From contig NZ_JPVN01000002.1 of assembly GCF_000772945.1 (NCBI RefSeq), forward strand, positions 1-64,000: a stretch of 64,000 nt of DNA, in the 5' to 3' direction. A model generated the notes under the pieces. It saw only the letters and a program-made list of their open reading frames with translations. It made no database searches and was not told the DNA's origin. This DNA comes from Ureibacillus manganicus DSM 26584 (lineage in GTDB: Bacteria > Bacillota > Bacilli > Bacillales_A > Planococcaceae). This document shows positions 17,556-26,545 of the stretch, piece by piece; within the stretch, counting starts at the first letter, position 1; each line of letters begins with the position of its first letter. The translations under genes were made by a program, and so were the position numbers.

Positions 17556-17965
17556 AATTTCTTGCGATTCCGGGAGTTTTATTTGAAGATTTCTAGGAGT
17601 TATTTGCGGTTCTGGTTTTACTTGCGAATTTATGTGATTTACTTGCGAATTGCTATATGTTATTTGCGGTTTCCACCACTTTATTTGCGATTCCGGGAGT
17701 GTTATTTGCGGTCCTGTTATTACTTGCGGATTGCCGTATATTACTTGCAGTTTCTGACACTATATTTGCGATTCCGGGAGTGTTATTTGCGGTTCTGATT
17801 TTACTTGCGGATTTATGTGATTTACTTGCGAATTGCCGTATGTTACTTGCGGTTTCCGACATTTTATTTGCGATTCCAGGAGTGTTATTTGCGGTTCTGA
17901 TTTTACTTGCGGATTTACATGACTTACTTGCGGTATCTTGCACTTTATTTGCGAATTACCAATGC
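17556..17965 (+). repeat. Array 2 of 21-bp-phased TTATTTGCG repeats (20 copies)
   Basis: Twenty motif slots with TTG of TTGCG starting at 17562, 17583, 17604, 17622, 17643, 17664, 17685, 17706, 17724, 17745, 17766, 17787, 17805, 17826, 17847, 17868, 17889, 17907, 17928 and 17949. Fifteen spacings are exactly 21 and four are exactly 18. The 18-bp steps recur after 102, 81 and 102 bp, giving a higher-order unit of four or five motifs. Core consensus is TTA(T/C)TTGCG(G/A)(T/A)T. Because 21 and 18 are multiples of three, long open frames appear on both strands; they have no RBS and are not called as genes. The array ends about 10 bases from the terminator at 17977. Confidence 0.93.
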
Positions 17966-17976
17966 TAAACTAATAT

Positions 17977-18006
17977 AAAAAAGCCGAACTCATCTCGAGT
18001 TCAGCC
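17977..18006 (-). terminator. Terminator of the Eis-like acetyltransferase gene
   Basis: Stem GCCGAACTC (17983-17991) with GAGTTCAGC (17997-18005), one mismatch pair. On the minus strand it is followed by six T. It abuts repeat array 2. Confidence 0.85.
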
Positions 18007-18018
18007 CCACCACCAAAA

Positions 18019-19242
18019 CTAAAAATAATCAATAAACGTAGGAATTCCTACTGGCAAAATATCTTCTAGAACAGTAATAATCTTGTCATTACCCTGCAAT
18101 CGTTCAATTTTTTCTAAATATTTTGGGCGCTTATAACCAAGCAGCATCGTAACAAGTGTTTGAATGGATAGATGCACTGTGATTTCTTCATTTACATCCT
18201 CCACTTTCTTTATAGTCACTTTCCCATCCACCGATTGAATTTCATAAGTACCATTATTCCACTCAACCACTCTGTCCGTAACAACAAAACGTATAAGGAA
18301 ATTAGGTTCATCAAATGGATAGCGTTCTAGAAACTTCTCCACATCTACAATACGAGCCATAAAATACGGAGAGACTTCCTGAATAATCTCGCTATCTTCC
18401 AGTAAAAAAGCAACTGGTTCATTTCCTTGCATCTTTCCATATGCGTTATAGACCATAGACGTATGGGCAGATACGAAATTCCATATCCCTTTGCGCCCTT
18501 CTTCTGTTAAATATACAACCTCATCAATATAAAAATTTTCTTCCATAATCCGATAGTACATATATGCTTGAGGTACGTCATCTTCATCATAATAAACCGC
18601 TGCTTGCAGCTCGACATCTGAATCCACAAACTTTTCTTCCCAATAATCCTCATGGAATTTTTCATTCCAAGCAATGGTATTACGGATCATTGCACCATGT
18701 GTACGCTCGGCGAATCGATCATACACACTAATTAGGTGTTCACTTTTCGTATTCACACGCCGAATTTTTCCGGGTACTTCTTTATAGTTTGGAAATTGAG
18801 TATCTTTCACTTGAAATTCCACAATATCACACATAATTTCCCAACCCTTTTTACGATAATAAGGAATCGAAAACGGGAACAAATAAGAAATATAACGCCC
18901 TTCATCACGCATAATCTTTAACGTTTCTTTGATCAATGTATCCATGAGTCCTTGCTTTGAATATTCAGGGTATGTTCCAATTGCTGTGATTCCTCCCATT
19001 TCGTAAGGAACACCGTAGACATTTACTTGAAATGGCAGGCTTAATATTTGTGAAACAAGTTGGCCCCCATCAAACCATCCAAGAGCGTGCCCCTCATTAA
19101 ATTGACGACTTTTTTCACTAACAAACCTTCGATCTCTTTTAATAGACATTGACATTTGGAAGACATAGTTGAGTAAATCAATGGATTGCGACATTTCTTC
19201 CATACGAATTTCTCTCATTACTAGTCCTTTTCGTTGACTCAT
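18019..19242 (-). CDS. Eis-family GNAT acetyltransferase
   Basis: 407-residue protein with the layout of the Eis (enhanced intracellular survival) family: two GNAT-type acetyltransferase regions and a C-terminal SCP2-like sterol-carrier fold. The acetyl-CoA region near residues 75-115 (MGGITAIGTYPEYSKQGLMDTLI) carries a V/I-x-x-x-P-x-x-R/K-x-x-G-type loop. The tail (DGKVTIKKV, then VHLSIQTLVTMLLGYKRP) fits the SCP2 part. Family members acetylate amines, including aminoglycosides; the substrate here is unknown. The ATG at 19242 is preferred over the in-frame start at 19302 because GGGGTG lies just upstream. The gene is monocistronic with its own terminator and is followed by repeat array 2. 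Confidence 0.82.
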   Translation of the reverse strand: MSQRKGLVMREIRMEEMSQSIDLLNYVFQMSMSIKRDRRFVSEKSRQFNEGHALGWFDGGQLVSQILSLPFQVNVYGVPYEMGGITAIGTYPEYSKQGLMDTLIKETLKIMRDEGRYISYLFPFSIPYYRKKGWEIMCDIVEFQVKDTQFPNYKEVPGKIRRVNTKSEHLISVYDRFAERTHGAMIRNTIAWNEKFHEDYWEEKFVDSDVELQAAVYYDEDDVPQAYMYYRIMEENFYIDEVVYLTEEGRKGIWNFVSAHTSMVYNAYGKMQGNEPVAFLLEDSEIIQEVSPYFMARIVDVEKFLERYPFDEPNFLIRFVVTDRVVEWNNGTYEIQSVDGKVTIKKVEDVNEEITVHLSIQTLVTMLLGYKRPKYLEKIERLQGNDKIITVLEDILPVGIPTFIDYF

Positions 19243-19362
19243 CTTTTCACCCCGTATCATGAACAATGTACAAATACCGTTTATTTTCCTAGTATGCCTC
19301 AATAGTTATTTTCCTATCTAGGAATAATAAGTTATTTTTAAAATAATGCTCTTGCTTTAAAA

Positions 19363-19396
19363 GAAAAAAGCCTTTTCACATTAAATGTGTAAGACT
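19363..19396 (-). terminator. Probable terminator of the tandem acetyltransferase-like gene
   Basis: On the minus strand AGTCTT pairs with AAGGCT and CACA with TGTG around a short loop. Six T follow. It lies about 40 bases past the stop at 19433. Confidence 0.6.
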
Positions 19397-19432
19397 TTAA
19401 ATTCAATCGCACTTTCGTCTTCAGTATTTTAT

Positions 19433-20308
19433 TTATAATACCTTCTTCATTGAAATATACATGATTGTTTTGTTTTGAATTGATCTTCGAAGTACTCTTT
19501 CTAAAAATAACTGTAATTGTTTATTTTCATCGTCCATATTCAATATCAAGTTTTGCCATCCGGGCAGTTTTAAACATTGCATTAAACCAATAATTAGTAA
19601 CTGCCTACTATTCTGTGCACTTCGGTATTCTTCCTTTATAGAAATTGACTTCACAAGAAGTGTTTGACTGTCAAATCTTTCGATTAAGAACCATCCAATA
19701 ACTTCTCCATTAAATTTTACACCAAGGCTAGACTTTTCTATCATTTCAGTATCAAGAAATGAATCATGTGTTTTGGGATACCATTTTTCGTAACCTTGAA
19801 TAATTTCAAAGCGTTGATCTGAAGGAAATAGTCCCCATTCAAAAAATATAAGTTCTTGGTTACTATTAAAATGTCTGTTATACTTTAGGTCCCTTGAGAT
19901 TGCATTTCTAAATAGCAAGTAATTAAAAGATTTTGGTTTTAACGATGACCAATTATTCTTCCGCAAAAGCCCATCTATATAGTAAAAATACTCATTTCGA
20001 TCACCGCTATATTCAAAGTGAATTTGATGAATCTTTTCACTACTAGCAATATCTTCCAATAAGTAGAAAAACATTTCTTCTAGGCCAGTATTCCTATTCC
20101 ATTCACTGACAGATAAATAGATGATTTTCATTACGGACGCTTCTTTATATTTCTTAGCAACTACAATTCCAGCATAATCGTCTTTGCACCTAGCGCCAAG
20201 AATAGTAAATTCTTCTTTTGATTCCTCAATCATTTTTAGTAAATGAAATGGGATAAAGTTACGGTAGAAAGTATGGTTCGACATTGCATTCTCAATTGTG
20301 ATTTTCAA
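19433..20308 (-). CDS. Putative tandem GNAT-fold protein
   Basis: 291-residue cytosolic protein that I read as two GNAT-like halves; the family assignment is tentative. The N-terminal half (GARCKDDYAGIVVAKKY, then MKIIYLSVSEWNRNTGLEEMF) and C-terminal half (VKFNGEVIGWFLIERF, then VKSISIKEEYRSAQNSRQLL) each show the strand-turn-strand plus acetyl-CoA-loop pattern. No substrate can be suggested. The start is uncertain. An in-frame start at 20374 exists, but a TTG at 20308 lies 8 bases after GGGGTGAT and gives a natural N-terminus (KITIENAMS). It lies next to another acetyltransferase-like gene but has its own terminator. Confidence 0.6.
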   Translation of the reverse strand: MKITIENAMSNHTFYRNFIPFHLLKMIEESKEEFTILGARCKDDYAGIVVAKKYKEASVMKIIYLSVSEWNRNTGLEEMFFYLLEDIASSEKIHQIHFEYSGDRNEYFYYIDGLLRKNNWSSLKPKSFNYLLFRNAISRDLKYNRHFNSNQELIFFEWGLFPSDQRFEIIQGYEKWYPKTHDSFLDTEMIEKSSLGVKFNGEVIGWFLIERFDSQTLLVKSISIKEEYRSAQNSRQLLIIGLMQCLKLPGWQNLILNMDDENKQLQLFLERVLRRSIQNKTIMYISMKKVL

Positions 20309-20485
20309 ACACTTATCACCCCTATGATGAAACCAAATAACCTTGAAAATCGGCTCAACCTTTAGAACAACCAACTAGATAGATTTAACAAACGACACAA
20401 TCTTCCAAATTAGACTTTTCTTATTTATGTATCGTATGATTCATGATTCGAAAATACGACTAAAGGATAAAAATTACACACCCAC

Positions 20486-20522
20486 GCAAAAAGCCAGTAC
20501 TCAAATTTAATTGAGCACTAGC
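20486..20522 (-). terminator. Terminator of the choice-of-anchor I gene
   Basis: Imperfect 12-bp stem GCCAGTACTCAA (20493-20504) with TTGAGCACTAGC (20511-20522). On the minus strand it is followed by five T (20488-20492). Confidence 0.8.
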
Positions 20523-20557
20523 TTAAAGCAATAATATAATAGGGAAAATTTATAAAA

Positions 20558-22591
20558 TTATTTCAATAAACTAGCGAAAACTACTGCCGTTTCTCCACGT
20601 GTAATCAAACTATTTGGATCAAATTTATTGTCAAATCCAACCATGATTCCTTTTGATTGAAGGGCATAAATTGCTTGTTTCGCTTCATCACTGATTTTCG
20701 TGTCGTCATTATATTGTTGAACTGAATCTACGTTAAAAGTTTCTCCAGTTGAAACTAAGTAATTATAAATTGTTTGAGCAAATTCTTCACGTGTTAATGG
20801 ATTCGCAGAGTTATTTACTTTAATTGTTAATTCTTTACCATTAGCTTCTGAAACCTTATCTAATACGATTAAAGCTTGCATTTCAGTAAAATATTCATTT
20901 GGTGCAAATTGTGCTTTACTCATTCCTGAGAATAACTTTGCTTTCGTCACTTTGATGATCGAATCTTTTGCAAAGTGTTTTTCAATATCATTGTAAGACA
21001 CTTTCACATCTTCGTATTTTTCAAGTAAGTCAAACACAGTAACTGTTCCGCTTACTTCATGGCCTACTAGTAACATTGGCTTCTCGCCACCAACAAATGC
21101 AAGTCCCTCAGGAGAAACGTCACCAGCAATATCTTCACTAAAGTCACGTGTATTAATATAATCAACAAAATCAACCTTTGATGGATCTGTAATATTGTAC
21201 ATTGCAATACCACCAATTCGTTCTAAACCAACGAATGCAAAGACTTGATCGCCAATTTTTCCAACTTTCACATCTTCAGGTTCCGGCCCTTTTTTACCAC
21301 TACGGTTGTCCAACTTCACTGCATCATTTGTTGTGTTAAAGTATTTTGGAAATAGCTCTGCAGTAATACGTTCGAAATCACTTCCGCTGTCATATACAAC
21401 TTCCATTGTATCTGCATCAACGATTGCAAATGAACGTCCACCAAAGATATAATCTTTTCCTTCTTCAAAGCCTTCGTAGTCAGTCGTATCGAAGAACACG
21501 ATTTCATTTCCATCAACTTCAACTTCTTTTTCATTTAAATGGAAAGCTTCCGTATCTTCTTCTCCCCACTCACGTGCGTCACCTTCATTTGCAATCACAA
21601 TATAGTTTTTTCCGTTAGCACTATAAGTTGCAATTCCATCTGGCATGTAAATTCCGAAGACATCTTCGTTTTGAAGTTTTACTTCTTTATTTTTGCGCAG
21701 GTCAAGTTCATTGCCAGGTGCGCTAAAATCTTTAAACCCTAAGCCATCTACAGAAATTGCTTCATTTGTCGTTAAGTCTATTTTCGCTATTGCATTGTTT
21801 TCTTGTAAAGCAACATAGGCAAATTTACTATCCTCACTTACTACAACGTATTCAGGCTCTAAATCTACTGACGGATTTGAACCTTTCTTTAAAATGACTT
21901 GTTTTTTTACTAAATCCGCGCGTTTTTCTGCACTGTCAAATGCTTCAAAAGTAATGTTGTTTGCTTTTAAGTTCTCAAATCCTTTTGATACATCAATAAC
22001 TGAAACTGTTCCTTGTGGGTCAATAATGTCTTTACTATAACCACCACGAGGTTCGCCTTCATTTGCCGTTAATACCTTTGTACCATCTGGAGTGAAGGTA
22101 ATGTTATCTGGTTGAACTCCAGTTTTTACCAAGCTAATCAATTTTCCTTCTCCAGTTAAAAATACAGCGTAACCTTCTTTTGTATAATCATCTGCTTGTA
22201 CTGCTGCGACAATGACATTTTCATTTGGGTGAACTGCAATACTTGATAGATCACCGTATACAAAATCAGGATCTTGTTCTTTGATTAGGTCGGCAATATT
22301 TACTGACATGAAAGGTTTTAATTTCATTGCATTGGTTTCGTTATATGTTAACGAAACAGCCTCAACTAATTTTGTCTCACCATTTACAAGATATACTGAA
22401 TGATTATGTTTGTTATAAGCAATAATCTCAGTAGTTCCACCATCTGGATTTTGCACACCTGAATCATAGCGAGCATCAACAGACAATTTATATTTCACTT
22501 CTGCTGCTTCTGCCTGAATTGAAGGAGCTACTAATACAGCCCCGGCTGCTGATAGTGCAAAGAGAGTTTTTGAAGAAAGATATTTAGTCAT
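20558..22591 (-). CDS. SLH-anchored beta-propeller protein (choice-of-anchor I family)
   Basis: 677-residue secreted protein. The signal peptide is about 1-29 (IQAEAAEV). Residues 35-520 form a beta-propeller-like region with recurring strands and family motifs: DNITFTPDGTKVLTANEGEPRG, IANEGDAREW, GPEPEDVKVG and DVSPEGLAFVGG. These match the choice-of-anchor I / alkaline-phosphatase-like propeller family, often linked to phosphate scavenging or surface phosphoesterases. The C-terminal 150 residues are SLH-type repeats (FAPNEYFTEMQALIV, NPLTREEFAQTI, DPNSLITRGETAVVF), which here provide the anchor. AAGGTGG precedes the ATG. Catalytic activity cannot be assigned from sequence. With the neighbouring nuclease it may serve extracellular phosphate recovery (inference). 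Confidence 0.82.
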   Translation of the reverse strand: MTKYLSSKTLFALSAAGAVLVAPSIQAEAAEVKYKLSVDARYDSGVQNPDGGTTEIIAYNKHNHSVYLVNGETKLVEAVSLTYNETNAMKLKPFMSVNIADLIKEQDPDFVYGDLSSIAVHPNENVIVAAVQADDYTKEGYAVFLTGEGKLISLVKTGVQPDNITFTPDGTKVLTANEGEPRGGYSKDIIDPQGTVSVIDVSKGFENLKANNITFEAFDSAEKRADLVKKQVILKKGSNPSVDLEPEYVVVSEDSKFAYVALQENNAIAKIDLTTNEAISVDGLGFKDFSAPGNELDLRKNKEVKLQNEDVFGIYMPDGIATYSANGKNYIVIANEGDAREWGEEDTEAFHLNEKEVEVDGNEIVFFDTTDYEGFEEGKDYIFGGRSFAIVDADTMEVVYDSGSDFERITAELFPKYFNTTNDAVKLDNRSGKKGPEPEDVKVGKIGDQVFAFVGLERIGGIAMYNITDPSKVDFVDYINTRDFSEDIAGDVSPEGLAFVGGEKPMLLVGHEVSGTVTVFDLLEKYEDVKVSYNDIEKHFAKDSIIKVTKAKLFSGMSKAQFAPNEYFTEMQALIVLDKVSEANGKELTIKVNNSANPLTREEFAQTIYNYLVSTGETFNVDSVQQYNDDTKISDEAKQAIYALQSKGIMVGFDNKFDPNSLITRGETAVVFASLLK

Positions 22592-22699
22592 TATTTTACC
22601 ACCTTATCTAGTTTCTTCTATTTTAAAGATAAAATGTTAATAGAATATTAAAACTATTAGGGGAATTGTAAATATGTACTAAGTTTGTATTCTAACAAA

Positions 22700-22751
22700 C
22701 AAAAAAGCTATTACGTAGAATCGATAGATTTCAATTCAGCCGTAATAGCTT
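22700..22751 (-). terminator. Terminator of tagO
   Basis: Arms AGCTATTACG (22706-22715) and CGTAATAGCT (22741-22750) with a 25-nt loop. On the minus strand six T follow. It ends 7 bases from the tagO stop. Confidence 0.75.
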
Positions 22752-22757
22752 AAAGTT

Positions 22758-23813
22758 TTAGTTAATTGATTTATTAAAAATTCTTGCCAATTTAATGAGC
22801 GGTCTGTAATTCTTACCTGCAAGACCGATAATTTCCACAAACAATTCAAGTGCAACTAATATTACAGTTACTAATAAAATTGCGCCCCAGATCTTTGCCA
22901 TCGAGAAGATAATTGCAAACAAACCGAACATCGCTGCAATTCCATAAATGATTAAGACAGTTTGTTTATGTGAAAATCCAATGTCAAGTAAGCGGTGATG
23001 TAAGTGAGACTTATCTGGATCTGACCATTTTTGTCCATTGCGTAAACGACGAACAATTGCAAAGAATGTATCTGAAATTGGAACACCTAACATAATTACA
23101 GGAATGATGAATGATACGACTGTAATATTTTTAAATCCTAGTAACGAGAATACAGCAATCATGAAGCCAAGGAATAAAGCTCCTGTATCTCCCATAAAGA
23201 TTTTTGCTGGATGAAAATTAAAGAATAAAAATCCAAGAGTGCTACAAGCTAGTAGTGCTGCCAAGGCAAGAACAAATGGATTGTTCCCCATAATGAAAGC
23301 CATTGTTGCAAGAGTTATTAACGCAATCGTTGAAACACCAGCAGCAAGACCATCTAAACCATCAATTAAATTAATAGCATTCGTTATACCCACAATCCAA
23401 ATAATTGTAAGTGGAATACTTAACATCCCAAAATCCATTTCTCCACCGAATGGTAAGTTAATCACTTCGATTTTAATACCACCGTAGAACACAATTATAA
23501 CAGCAGCCGCTAATTGGCCAATCATTTTCGCTTTCGCAGAAATTTCGTACATATCATCTAATATGCCAGTTACAATAATGACAGTAGCAGCAAGAACAAT
23601 AGCTAAAGTATATTCATTATCCGGTCTGAGAATGACTAGCCCAATTAAAAACGAAAGATAAATTGCTAATCCACCTAGACGTGGCATTATTCGCGAATGA
23701 ACTTTTCTATAGTTTGGAGCATCAACAGCCCCTATTTTAAACGCTAATCGCTTTACTAGTGGAGTGAGTAAAATTGACGATAAGAACGCCACAATCAAAG
23801 ACACATAAATCAT
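22758..23813 (-). CDS. tagO: Undecaprenyl-phosphate GlcNAc-1-phosphate transferase TagO (WecA/MraY family)
   Basis: 351-residue polytopic membrane enzyme with about ten hydrophobic segments. It transfers GlcNAc-1-phosphate from UDP-GlcNAc to undecaprenyl phosphate, the first step of wall teichoic acid or secondary cell wall polymer synthesis. Family motifs are all present: GILDDMYEIS (DD near 85-86), NAINLIDGLDGLAAG near 145-158, MGDTGALFLGF near 210 and the cytosolic HLHHRLLDIGFSH loop near 270. TAAGGAGGA lies directly before the ATG. It is divergent from secA2. In Bacillus subtilis tagO lies close to degSU and yvyE; here about 16 kb of surface and accessory genes separate them. In an SLH organism the product is probably the lipid precursor of the SLH ligand. 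Confidence 0.93.
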   Translation of the reverse strand: MIYVSLIVAFLSSILLTPLVKRLAFKIGAVDAPNYRKVHSRIMPRLGGLAIYLSFLIGLVILRPDNEYTLAIVLAATVIIVTGILDDMYEISAKAKMIGQLAAAVIIVFYGGIKIEVINLPFGGEMDFGMLSIPLTIIWIVGITNAINLIDGLDGLAAGVSTIALITLATMAFIMGNNPFVLALAALLACSTLGFLFFNFHPAKIFMGDTGALFLGFMIAVFSLLGFKNITVVSFIIPVIMLGVPISDTFFAIVRRLRNGQKWSDPDKSHLHHRLLDIGFSHKQTVLIIYGIAAMFGLFAIIFSMAKIWGAILLVTVILVALELFVEIIGLAGKNYRPLIKLARIFNKSIN

Positions 23814-24181
23814 GTCTGTCCTCCTTAAATCATTTTCTATGTACGATCAAACCTTGCTCATTATAGCATGATTAATGTGGAAAAAATAGCTTTTCTCTAT
23901 AATTAACATAAAACTGTAAATATATTCTAGAATCTTATTATTTAATGCAATATGTTGGTAATAATATTTACATAACCGTTACTTTCTTCTATTTAGTTTT
24001 CCCGTGCGTCTTGTAGTCATACCAACAAAAGTTTGATAGAATAACTAAGTGTCTACCATTTATTAGTTAGACGTTAGAAAAACACGATTTGTTGCATAAT
24101 GGCGAAAATCGATGTATTTTCCTATACTGATATCCTGATAATTTAAATATCGATCAGTAAAATAAAGGAGCGTAAGCAAAA
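23814..24181. promoter_or_regulatory. Divergent promoter region of tagO and secA2
   Basis: 368 AT-rich bases between divergent genes, so promoters for both must lie here. AAAGGAG at 24164-24170 is the secA2 RBS. I could not settle on exact -10/-35 elements and saw no riboswitch or small gene. Confidence 0.5.
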
Positions 24182-26545
24182 ATGTTTTCATTATTTAATC
24201 GTAATAAAGAAAAAACATCCTATCGCGAATTAAAACGATACTATAAAATCGTAAATCAAATAAATGAATTAGAAACAAACTACACTAAACTGTCTGATGA
24301 TGAATTAAAAAGCATGACAGACACATTTAAAAATCGTATACAAAATGGTGAAAACCTTTCTAATATTATCCCTGAAGCCTTTGCTGTTGTACGTGAAGCA
24401 TCAAAACGTGTATTAAATATGCGTCATTTTGATGTTCAATTAATCGGTGGGCTTGTCCTTACTGAAGGAAACATATCTGAAATGGCTACAGGAGAAGGTA
24501 AAACATTAGTTGCATCACTTCCTACATACGTACGTGCACTAGAAGGTAAAGGTGTGCATGTTATTACAGTAAACGATTATTTAGCAAAACGCGATTTTGA
24601 TTTAATCGGTCAAATTCATCGTTTTCTTGGCCTTACAGTTGGTTTAAATCTTCCTATGATGCAGCAGGACGAGAAAAAAGAAGCCTATAATGCTGATATA
24701 ACTTACGGAGTCGGGACAGAATTTGGATTCGACTATTTACGTGATAATATGGCACGTTCTATAGAAGATAAAGTTCAAAGACCATATCATTTTGCAATTA
24801 TTGATGAAGTGGATTCAGTACTTATTGACGAGGCGAAAACTCCGTTAATAATCGCAGGTAAAATGGAAGCAAATGAAGAACTCCACCGTATTGCTGCTAG
24901 ACTAGCAAAACGGTTCAAAAAAGATGAAGACTATGACTTCGATGACGAAACGAAGGCAACATCTCTAACTGATCAAGGGATTGAAAAAGTTGAAGCTGCT
25001 TTTGGTGTTGATAATCTTTATGATTTAGATCACCAAACTTTATATCATTATGTTATTCAAGCTGTACGAGCACATGTTATGTTCGAACGCGATGTCGACT
25101 ACATTGTAAAAGATGATAAAATCTTCCTTGTCGATATGTTTACAGGAAGAATTATGGAAGGTCGCACATTATCTGATGGTTTACACCAAGCAATTGAAGC
25201 AAAAGAAGGCGTACCAATTACAGAAGAAAATAAATCTCAAGCACAAATAACAATTCAAAACTACTTCCGTATGTATCCAAAATTAGCTGGAATGACAGGG
25301 ACTGCGAAAACACAAGAGAAAGAATTCCTTGAAGTATATGGGATGAATGTTATTCAGATTCCTACAAATAAACCAAAAATTCGAATGGATGAACCTGACA
25401 TTATCTTTGAAACTATCCATGCAAAATATCAATTCGTTGCTGAGGAAGCAAAGCGTAGACATGAAAAAGGTCAGCCTGTTTTGATAGGAACTACTTCAAT
25501 ACTTCAATCTGAAAAAGTGGTTAAATACCTCGATAAGTACAAGCTTCAATACCAACTTCTAAATGCCAAAACTGTAGAACAAGAAGTCGAGTTAATATCA
25601 GAAGCTGGTCAAAAAGGGCGAATAACTGTAGCTACGAACATGGCTGGCCGTGGTACTGATATTGTTCTTGGTGAAGGTGTTGCAGAATTAGGTGGTCTTT
25701 ATGTAATTGGGACAGAAAAACACGAAAGCCGTCGTATTGACAACCAATTACGAGGACGATCTGGTCGTCAGGGTGATCCAGGAGAAAGTCGTTTCATCTT
25801 ATCAATTGAAGATGATATGTTCCGTCGATTTGCAAAAGATGAACTAGAAAAGTTTAAAAAGAAAATGGTAGTTGATAAGACAAAACGCATTACAAACAAA
25901 GATGTACAAGAACTTATTGACCGTACACAACGAATTGTAGAAGGTGCTCACTTCTCTATGCGTGAGTATAATCTAAAATTAGATGATGTTATTAATGATC
26001 AAAGACGAGTAATCTATAATTTACGTGACAGTATTTTAAAGGAAAAACGTTTCATAGAGCAATTACTTAAAATGCTGAGTGAGACTGTTGATTTTGCAAT
26101 ACGAGATAACGCTCCAGAGGAACTTAGTCCATTGGATTGGAATTTTGAAAAAATGGAACAGAATGTTAATTCCCTATTCCTTACTCCTGTAAGTATTAAT
26201 AATGAAGAATCTAAAGTAAATCGTATTATAGATTCATTAGAACCATCGATAGAAGAATTGTCGAACTTTATCGAGAGTTTTAAAGATAATGATGAAATTA
26301 TGGAACTTATTCCAAATGTCATGTTAAGCTTTATTGATAGTATGTGGGTTAAACATCTAGAGCAAATGGCACATTTAAAAGAGGGAATTGGTTTACGTCA
26401 ATATCAACAAGAAGATCCAATGCGAATTTATCAACGAGAAGGATTAGAACTTTTCGGTAAAAACTACCAGGAACTTCGCCGAAGTATCGTAGTTGAAATT
26501 GTTAAATTCATGAAAAGAATTAAAAGCATTCAGGAGGAGCAATAA
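24182..26545 (+). CDS. secA2: Accessory Sec translocase ATPase SecA2
   Basis: 787-residue SecA-type ATPase. Walker A is MATGEGKT (101-108), Walker B DEVDSVLIDEA near 208, and motif TNMAGRGTDI and QLRGRSGRQGD lie in the second helicase lobe. The C-terminus ends at helical scaffold sequence and lacks the Cys-rich zinc domain usual in housekeeping SecA. That and the length match Bacillus anthracis SecA2, which is dedicated to S-layer protein export with SlaP. AAAGGAG precedes the ATG. It overlaps the slaP start by one base (TAATG), so translation is probably coupled. Likely cargo are the two S-layer proteins at 51-57 kb and other SLH proteins. The housekeeping secA must be elsewhere. Confidence 0.93.
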   Translation: MFSLFNRNKEKTSYRELKRYYKIVNQINELETNYTKLSDDELKSMTDTFKNRIQNGENLSNIIPEAFAVVREASKRVLNMRHFDVQLIGGLVLTEGNISEMATGEGKTLVASLPTYVRALEGKGVHVITVNDYLAKRDFDLIGQIHRFLGLTVGLNLPMMQQDEKKEAYNADITYGVGTEFGFDYLRDNMARSIEDKVQRPYHFAIIDEVDSVLIDEAKTPLIIAGKMEANEELHRIAARLAKRFKKDEDYDFDDETKATSLTDQGIEKVEAAFGVDNLYDLDHQTLYHYVIQAVRAHVMFERDVDYIVKDDKIFLVDMFTGRIMEGRTLSDGLHQAIEAKEGVPITEENKSQAQITIQNYFRMYPKLAGMTGTAKTQEKEFLEVYGMNVIQIPTNKPKIRMDEPDIIFETIHAKYQFVAEEAKRRHEKGQPVLIGTTSILQSEKVVKYLDKYKLQYQLLNAKTVEQEVELISEAGQKGRITVATNMAGRGTDIVLGEGVAELGGLYVIGTEKHESRRIDNQLRGRSGRQGDPGESRFILSIEDDMFRRFAKDELEKFKKKMVVDKTKRITNKDVQELIDRTQRIVEGAHFSMREYNLKLDDVINDQRRVIYNLRDSILKEKRFIEQLLKMLSETVDFAIRDNAPEELSPLDWNFEKMEQNVNSLFLTPVSINNEESKVNRIIDSLEPSIEELSNFIESFKDNDEIMELIPNVMLSFIDSMWVKHLEQMAHLKEGIGLRQYQQEDPMRIYQREGLELFGKNYQELRRSIVVEIVKFMKRIKSIQEEQ

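Noticed and set aside
17562-17943. Open frames on both strands of array 2 (78-103 codons)
   Set aside because: They arise because 21- and 18-bp spacing preserves the frame. They have no RBS and encode only a 7-residue periodic peptide.
17556-17965. CRISPR array
   Set aside because: The conserved core is about 9-12 bases in a 21-bp unit, far shorter than CRISPR repeats and spacers, and no cas gene lies nearby.
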